Source: JAVWIF01 sp036639635
GTDB taxonomy: Bacteria > Bacillota_I > Bacilli_A > Erysipelotrichales > Erysipelotrichaceae
NCBI GenBank assembly: GCA_036639635.1
Contig: JAVWIF010000028.1
Span: 1-20,469 of the forward strand
Reading direction: 5' to 3'
DNA: 20,469 nucleotides
The position numbers were made by a program, and so were the translations under genes. Below, piece by piece: positions 16,510-20,469 of the stretch. Positions within the stretch are counted from its first letter, which is position 1, and each line of letters starts with the position of its first letter. Under the pieces are notes generated by a model that did not search any database, had not been told where the DNA came from, and saw only the letters and a program-made list of their open reading frames with translations.

Positions 16510-16599
16510 CTATCTCTGTTTCTCGCACCAATGTGCGAATAGTTGCACAATTCCAAAACCCGCAACTAATGTAATCACCATTGCAAAATCTAGTAACAT
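16510..16599 (-). CDS. 29-residue single-helix membrane peptide heading the kdp operon
   Basis: An ORF of 29 codons precedes kdpF by 21 bases, with binding site AAGGAAGTG about 10 bases before its ATG. The sequence starts MLLDFAMVITLVAGFGIVQL and ends FAHWCEKQR: one transmembrane helix with a charged cytoplasmic tail. I choose this internal start because a longer frame (to 16809) would run through the promoter and overlap kdpD. The Clostridium acetobutylicum kdp region is reported to begin with two tiny hydrophobic ORFs (orfZ, orfY) ahead of kdpA. This peptide would match the first of them, with kdpF as the second. Its function is unknown; membership of the Kdp complex or a regulatory role is inferred from position. 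Confidence 0.75.
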   Translation of the reverse strand: MLLDFAMVITLVAGFGIVQLFAHWCEKQR

Positions 16600-16635
16600 G
16601 TTCTTCACTTCCTTTTTTTCTTGTAAAGTGGTGAA

Positions 16636-16644
16636 ATCATAACA
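16636..16644 (-). promoter_or_regulatory. Candidate extended -10 promoter of the kdp operon
   Basis: On the minus strand TGTTATGAT (TG-n-TATGAT) lies at 16644-16636, 37 bases before the 29-residue ORF. A TTTACA further upstream is at 21 bp from TATGAT, so it is a poor -35 partner; the extended -10 may compensate. The leader would be about 30 bases, too short for a riboswitch. Confidence 0.4.
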
Positions 16645-16713
16645 TAAGGTTTGTGAAGGTGCTGTAAATAAGGGACTACTATGTGTGAAGAAAACGTTAA
16701 GAGATACGTTCTT

Positions 16714-16766
16714 TACGCCTTCTTTATAGTACAATAGGCGTAGTTCATAACTCCTTAACTTATGAA
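16714..16766. promoter_or_regulatory. Two adjacent inverted repeats between kdp operon and kdpD
   Basis: TACGCCT (16714-16720) pairs with AGGCGTA (16736-16742), a perfect 7-bp inverted repeat with a 15-bp centre. One base later TTCATAA (16744-16750) pairs with TTATGAA (16760-16766), another perfect 7-bp repeat with a 9-bp centre. They lie in the divergent control region, upstream of both genes; the second overlaps a weak kdpD promoter (TTAACT, 17 bp, TAAATA). They could be operator sites for an unidentified K+ regulator. Confidence 0.4.
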
Positions 16767-16807
16767 TGCGTTTACAATAAATAAACAGAAATGAGGAACC
16801 ACTTAAC

Positions 16808-18748
16808 ATGGAAGAAATTCAAAAAGGAAAGCTTAAAATATTCTTTGGATATTGTGCTGGTGTAGGAAAAACGTATGCTATGTTAGAAGCTGCACACATA
16901 AAACAAAAAGCCGGAATTGATGTAGTCGCGGGTTATATTGAGCCACATCCTCGTGTAGAAACAATTACGCTTATCAACGGATTAGAAAGCATCCCTCCTA
17001 GACTAATTCATTATAAAGATATTCAACTACATGAGTTTGATGTTGATGCTGTCCTTATAAGGAAACCTCAACTCGTACTTATTGATGAACTTGCTCATAC
17101 CAATGTCCAAGGGAGTCGTCATCAAAAACGCTATGCAGATATACAAGAAGTTCTACACGCGGGTATCGATGTATATACAACACTCAATGTCCAACATCTA
17201 GAAAGCTTACAAGATGTCGTCGCAAGTATTACAAAAATCATGGTAAATGAACGTGTTCCTGATAAAATCTTTGATGATGCAGACCAAGTAGAACTCGTTG
17301 ACATTGAACCTGCTGATTTATTAGAACGTTTAAAACAAGGAAAAATCTATAAAAAAAATCAAGCAACACGTGCTTTAAACAACTTCTTTATCCAAGATAA
17401 TTTAATTGCCTTACGTGAAATTGCTTTAAGGCGTTGTGCAGATCGTGTTAACAAAATCGCTAGTATTACAACCAAAGGCTTTACAAAAGAACATATTATG
17501 CTTTGTCTATCCCCTTCTCCTTCTAATGCGAAAGTCATTCGAACAGCATCACGTTTAGCAAAAGCTTTTCATGGTGAATTCACGGCACTTTATGTAGAAA
17601 CTCCTAATAGTGAAAAACTCAGTGAGGAAGAAAATCATCGCCTAGAATCTAATATTGCGTTAGCCCGAAGTTTAGGTGCTACAATCATGAGTATCTTTGG
17701 TGAAAACATCGCTGAAGCAATTAGTGAATTCGCCAAAATATCAAGTATTAGTAAAATTGTTATTGGTCGCTCTTTTCATAAACCTACTTTTTTCGCTAAA
17801 ACAACCTTAATTGATACGTTAACAAATCTAGCACCTAACTTAGATATCTATATCATTCCTGATAAAAACATAAAAGAAGGTCACAATGAACAAGGTAATT
17901 ATCATCTGACACCTTCAATTTTTAATCTTATGGATACAATGATAACCCTATCCTTTATGCTCATGGCAACTTGTATTGGTCTTTGGTTTTATACTATGGG
18001 GTATACCGAAGCCAATGTTATTATGATTTATTTATTAGCAGTCCTTTTTATTTCTTTTTTTACCAATAGTCAAATATATGGTATCGTTGCCTCCATATTA
18101 ATTGTCTTCATCTTTAATTTCTTTTTTGTTGAACCTCGCTTTAGTTTTGAAGCCTATGCTAGATCTTATCCAATGACTTTAACCATCATGTTACTGGTTT
18201 CTATGATAACCAATACCATTACACGTAAATCAAAAAAGCAAGCACATGCACTCGCTTTACAAGCACATCGCACGGAAGTATTATTAGAAACTTCGCAAAA
18301 GCTACAAGCAACAAATACTCTTTATGAAGTTGCTAGTGAATCTTGTAAACAACTTTTTCGTTTATTGGGTAAGCCTATTATTATGTATAGTGTACAAGAT
18401 AACAAACTGCAAGCTCCTATTGTATATAACGAGAACTTAAGTGAAGAAGAAGAGAATATTTATACGAGTATGAACGAACAAGCGGTAGCGCAATGGGTCT
18501 TTAAAAATAATAAAAATGCTGGTGTCTCTACGAGTACCTTATCGGCAGCTAAAGGATTATATTATGCGGTACGTCTAAAAGATCACATCTACGCAGTGAT
18601 TGGAATAGCCATCGAACCAAATGAAAAACTCCCCCCTTTTGAGAAGAGTTTATTATCTACAATGCTAAATGAAATTGCTTTAGTTATGGATTCTACAGCC
18701 AAACATACACTCGCACAAGTTGAAACAAGTGAACAAGATGGTATATAA
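16808..18748 (+). CDS. kdpD: KdpD-like potassium sensor lacking the histidine-kinase core
   Basis: The protein has 646 residues, against about 890 for full KdpD. The N-terminal KdpD domain has Walker A GYCAGVGKT (14-22) and LIDELAHTN (91-99). A USP domain (about 225-350) contains S235-P-S237, twenty residues, then F258-T-A-L-Y262. This matches the SxS-X20-FTAxY signature reported for c-di-AMP binding by Staphylococcus aureus KdpD. Four membrane helices (DUF4118, about 375-472) and a GAF-like domain (about 485-632) follow. The frame stops where the dimerisation/His-phosphorylation helix should begin: there is no H-box and no HATPase domain, and no kdpE in the window. It is divergent from the kdp operon. 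It may sense K+, c-di-AMP or nucleotide without phosphotransfer, or be a truncated relic. The reading frame is intact, arguing for function. GAGGA lies 10 bases before the ATG. Confidence 0.9.
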   Translation: MEEIQKGKLKIFFGYCAGVGKTYAMLEAAHIKQKAGIDVVAGYIEPHPRVETITLINGLESIPPRLIHYKDIQLHEFDVDAVLIRKPQLVLIDELAHTNVQGSRHQKRYADIQEVLHAGIDVYTTLNVQHLESLQDVVASITKIMVNERVPDKIFDDADQVELVDIEPADLLERLKQGKIYKKNQATRALNNFFIQDNLIALREIALRRCADRVNKIASITTKGFTKEHIMLCLSPSPSNAKVIRTASRLAKAFHGEFTALYVETPNSEKLSEEENHRLESNIALARSLGATIMSIFGENIAEAISEFAKISSISKIVIGRSFHKPTFFAKTTLIDTLTNLAPNLDIYIIPDKNIKEGHNEQGNYHLTPSIFNLMDTMITLSFMLMATCIGLWFYTMGYTEANVIMIYLLAVLFISFFTNSQIYGIVASILIVFIFNFFFVEPRFSFEAYARSYPMTLTIMLLVSMITNTITRKSKKQAHALALQAHRTEVLLETSQKLQATNTLYEVASESCKQLFRLLGKPIIMYSVQDNKLQAPIVYNENLSEEEENIYTSMNEQAVAQWVFKNNKNAGVSTSTLSAAKGLYYAVRLKDHIYAVIGIAIEPNEKLPPFEKSLLSTMLNEIALVMDSTAKHTLAQVETSEQDGI

Positions 18749-18749
18749 G

Positions 18750-19745
18750 TTACTTTAGTGTAATCTCGTGAACATAATTTGTTTCAAATATTTCTTTTAC
18801 GACACGTGGATCACTACTTTTACCAAGTGCCCACATCAGTTTGGTAAGACACGCTTCACTCGTCATGTCATAACCTTGAATAACACCGTGCTTTAATACT
18901 TTTTGCCCCGTTTGATATATAGAAAAATCACTATTCTCATATAAACACTGACTACAAACCACTACACTGATTCCTAAAGATACCATTTGTTCAAGTTTAC
19001 TTATTAAATCACGGCGGATAAAGTTAATACCACCTGCACCAAAGGCTTCAATCACAATGCCTTTATATTGCATATGGGCTAACACATCAAAGATATCAGG
19101 GTTCATTCCAGGTGTTATTTTCATTAAGAATACTTCTTTGCATAGCATATCCTCTAGTGCATAATCTTGTGTTGCTGTTAGGATTACTTCTTCATTTAGA
19201 TGAAGACCACGTGCATCTACAACCCCTGCTAATTCTTCATTGACACTTTCAAAAGCATCAAAGTTCATGGTACGCACCTTTACAGCTCTTGTACCTAATA
19301 GTATCTTTCTATTGAAAGCAATATAGACTCCTTTTAAATCACTCAATACAGCGCCAAAGGCCGTACGTATATTATCTACTCCATCACTTAAGGGATGCAA
19401 TAATGGTAATTGTGATCCTGTAATAATGACTGGTATTTTAATATTACGTAACATAAAAGATAAAGCACTTGCACTATATGCCATGGTGTCTGTTCCATGT
19501 GTTAAAACAATGCCGTCATATATTGTATGGATTTCATCAATGCGTTGTGCAATTAAAATCCATTCTTCTGGTTGCATATTACTACTATCTAGGTTTAATA
19601 AATCTTCACAAACAATTTCAATATCTTGTAGTGTACTTCCTAAGAATTGAAGAATATCGTGACTCGTTAATGAAGGAATTAAACCTTCTTCACTTTCACT
19701 TGAAGCAATGGTGCCACCTGTTGTAATAAATAATATTTTTTTCAT
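18750..19745 (-). CDS. ansA: L-asparaginase, cytoplasmic (type I-like)
   Basis: The protein has 331 residues. It hydrolyses asparagine to aspartate and ammonia. The first active-site motif is TTGGTIAS, with the nucleophile Thr12; the second is LTHGTDTM, with Thr85-Asp86. LDSSNMQPEEW (about 52-62) contributes the substrate-binding serine, and VIITGSQLPL follows. There is no signal peptide, supporting a cytoplasmic type I enzyme. It lies 49 bases after the cyclophilin gene and is probably co-transcribed with it, although a weak TATAAC -10 sits in the gap. GAGGAAG precedes the ATG. Its stop is one base from the kdpD stop on the other strand. Confidence 0.93.
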   Translation of the reverse strand: MKKILFITTGGTIASSESEEGLIPSLTSHDILQFLGSTLQDIEIVCEDLLNLDSSNMQPEEWILIAQRIDEIHTIYDGIVLTHGTDTMAYSASALSFMLRNIKIPVIITGSQLPLLHPLSDGVDNIRTAFGAVLSDLKGVYIAFNRKILLGTRAVKVRTMNFDAFESVNEELAGVVDARGLHLNEEVILTATQDYALEDMLCKEVFLMKITPGMNPDIFDVLAHMQYKGIVIEAFGAGGINFIRRDLISKLEQMVSLGISVVVCSQCLYENSDFSIYQTGQKVLKHGVIQGYDMTSEACLTKLMWALGKSSDPRVVKEIFETNYVHEITLK

Positions 19746-19794
19746 GTATTACTTCCTCTATATCTGATTTGTTATATCAGACTATTCAACTCAA

Positions 19795-20394
19795 TTAATC
19801 TATGACCATAATACTTTCAATCACTGGTTGATTTTCTTTTGCTACACTTCCATTTGCATCACTTACAACTGCTTTACTAACGATGGCATCTACAACATCC
19901 ATCCCTTCACTAACCTTACCAAACGCCGCATAATCACCATCTAAATGCGGTGCATCTTGATGCATAATAAAGAATTGAGAACTCGCACTGTCTTTATCTT
20001 TAGAGCGTGCCATTGATAATACACCACGTACATGTTTCATATCATTTTTAATATTATTATTAGCAAATTCTCCTTTGATATTTTTTTCACTTCCACCAGT
20101 TCCATTACCCTTAGGATCTCCTCCTTGAATCATAAAACCATTAATAATACGATGGAAACTCAAGTTATCATAGAAACCTTTTTTTGCTAAATCCATAAAA
20201 TTAGTGACCGTAATAGGTGCCACATCTCCATCTAATTCCGCTTTAATTGTTCCATAATCTTTCACAATAATTTCAATGTGATGAATTCCAACTTTCTTAG
20301 CAGAAACTTCTTTTTTAGCTTCTCCATTTTTACTACAGCCGACACTTCCCATAACTAACATAAAACCTACTACACATAATAATATTTTTTTCAT
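19795..20394 (-). CDS. Cyclophilin-type peptidyl-prolyl isomerase, predicted lipoprotein
   Basis: The protein has 199 residues. A signal peptide ends at GSVGC, a slightly non-canonical lipobox (Ser at -3) with Cys20 as the lipid anchor. A charged linker and a compact cyclophilin domain from about residue 38 follow. Active-site elements are FHRIINGFMIQGGD (80-93; Arg82 is the catalytic arginine), SSQFFIMH (138-145) and LDGDYAAFGKV (151-161). It would catalyse proline isomerisation of exported proteins at the outer face of the membrane. An extended -10 promoter lies 27 bases upstream, and GCGAGGAG gives a good binding site. Confidence 0.92.
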   Translation of the reverse strand: MKKILLCVVGFMLVMGSVGCSKNGEAKKEVSAKKVGIHHIEIIVKDYGTIKAELDGDVAPITVTNFMDLAKKGFYDNLSFHRIINGFMIQGGDPKGNGTGGSEKNIKGEFANNNIKNDMKHVRGVLSMARSKDKDSASSQFFIMHQDAPHLDGDYAAFGKVSEGMDVVDAIVSKAVVSDANGSVAKENQPVIESIMVID

Positions 20395-20420
20395 CTAAAT
20401 TCTCCTCGCATAATATTGGT

Positions 20421-20429
20421 ATTATATCA
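20421..20429 (-). promoter_or_regulatory. Extended -10 promoter of the cyclophilin-asparaginase unit
   Basis: On the minus strand TGATATAAT lies at 20429-20421: TG, one base, then a perfect TATAAT. The best -35 is weak (ATGAAA at about 18 bp), as expected for an extended -10 promoter. It is 26 bases before the start codon. Confidence 0.55.
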
Positions 20430-20469
20430 CATTGAATTTCTAGTTTCATTATAAAATAGGCTATTTTAA

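Noticed and set aside
16600..16807. c-di-AMP (ydaO-type) riboswitch ahead of kdp
   Set aside because: The predicted leader is only about 30 bases and the conserved riboswitch core is not seen.
16510..16809. 99-codon minus-strand frame covering the kdp leader
   Set aside because: Its upstream part runs through the divergent promoter region, overlaps the kdpD start and has no binding site; only the last 29 codons have a good start and sensible composition.
18749..19745. Possible remnants of the KdpD kinase domain beyond the kdpD stop on the plus strand
   Set aside because: No H-box, N-box or G-box-like segment is visible in the plus-strand frames; the stretch is an intact asparaginase gene on the other strand.
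19763..19781. Inverted repeat TCTGAT/ATCAGA between cyclophilin and asparaginase genes
   Set aside because: Only 6 bp arms with no T-run; common by chance in AT-rich DNA, and it does not separate the two genes convincingly.
1..20469. CRISPR arrays, insertion sequences, tRNA/rRNA genes, prophage
   Set aside because: No spaced repeats, transposase-like proteins, terminal inverted repeats with duplications, or RNA-gene signatures were seen.

Overview
This is a gene-dense, AT-rich window with standard Gram-positive ribosome binding sites (AGGAGG-like, 5-10 nt before the starts) and short-spaced operons. The gene repertoire (a Kdp ATPase with the small subunit KdpF, a Firmicutes-type galT, a DUF1836 regulator, a type I asparaginase) points to a low-GC member of the Bacillota. 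It is probably a gut- or mucosa-associated Erysipelotrichia- or Clostridia-like bacterium. The taxon is inferred from gene content; no rRNA or tRNA is present to confirm it.

Left part (1-2160): the start of a secreted GDSL/SGNH lipase-esterase that runs off the left edge. It is followed by a ~320-bp AT-rich spacer and an unusual regulator with a MerR/excisionase-like helix-turn-helix at the N-terminus and a LuxR-type one at the C-terminus, with its own promoter and terminator.

Central catabolic operon (2206-10335, all minus strand, read right to left): solute-binding lipoprotein, two permeases, an unlisted 55-residue small membrane protein, an MsmK/UgpC-type ATPase, GalT family 2 and a GH112 galactoside phosphorylase. 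A divergent AraC-type activator (10490-11305, plus) faces the operon promoter. The predicted route is ATP-driven uptake of a beta-galactoside disaccharide, most likely galacto-N-biose/lacto-N-biose from mucin or milk glycans. Phosphorolysis then gives galactose 1-phosphate plus a hexosamine, and GalT converts the galactose 1-phosphate to UDP-galactose. No N-acetylhexosamine kinase, galE or extracellular glycosidase is present, so the pathway is completed elsewhere and the exact disaccharide is not fixed by sequence.

Right part (11328-16599, minus): a DUF1836 regulator, then the potassium-importing P-type ATPase operon, read as a 29-residue peptide, kdpF (25 residues), kdpA, kdpB and kdpC. The two leading mini-genes were found by reading the strand directly. 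Divergent from it is kdpD (16808-18748, plus). This KdpD stops just before the histidine-kinase core yet keeps the Walker A domain, the USP domain with a motif matching the c-di-AMP-binding signature, the four-helix membrane domain and a GAF domain. No kdpE is present. It abuts, tail to tail with one base between stops, a type I asparaginase, which is preceded by a cyclophilin-type lipoprotein (18750-20394, minus).

The most interesting items are the kinase-less KdpD with an intact c-di-AMP signature, the small membrane proteins in both transport operons, and the 21-bp-phased direct repeats between the AraC gene and the sugar operon. No CRISPR, insertion sequence, prophage or RNA gene was seen.
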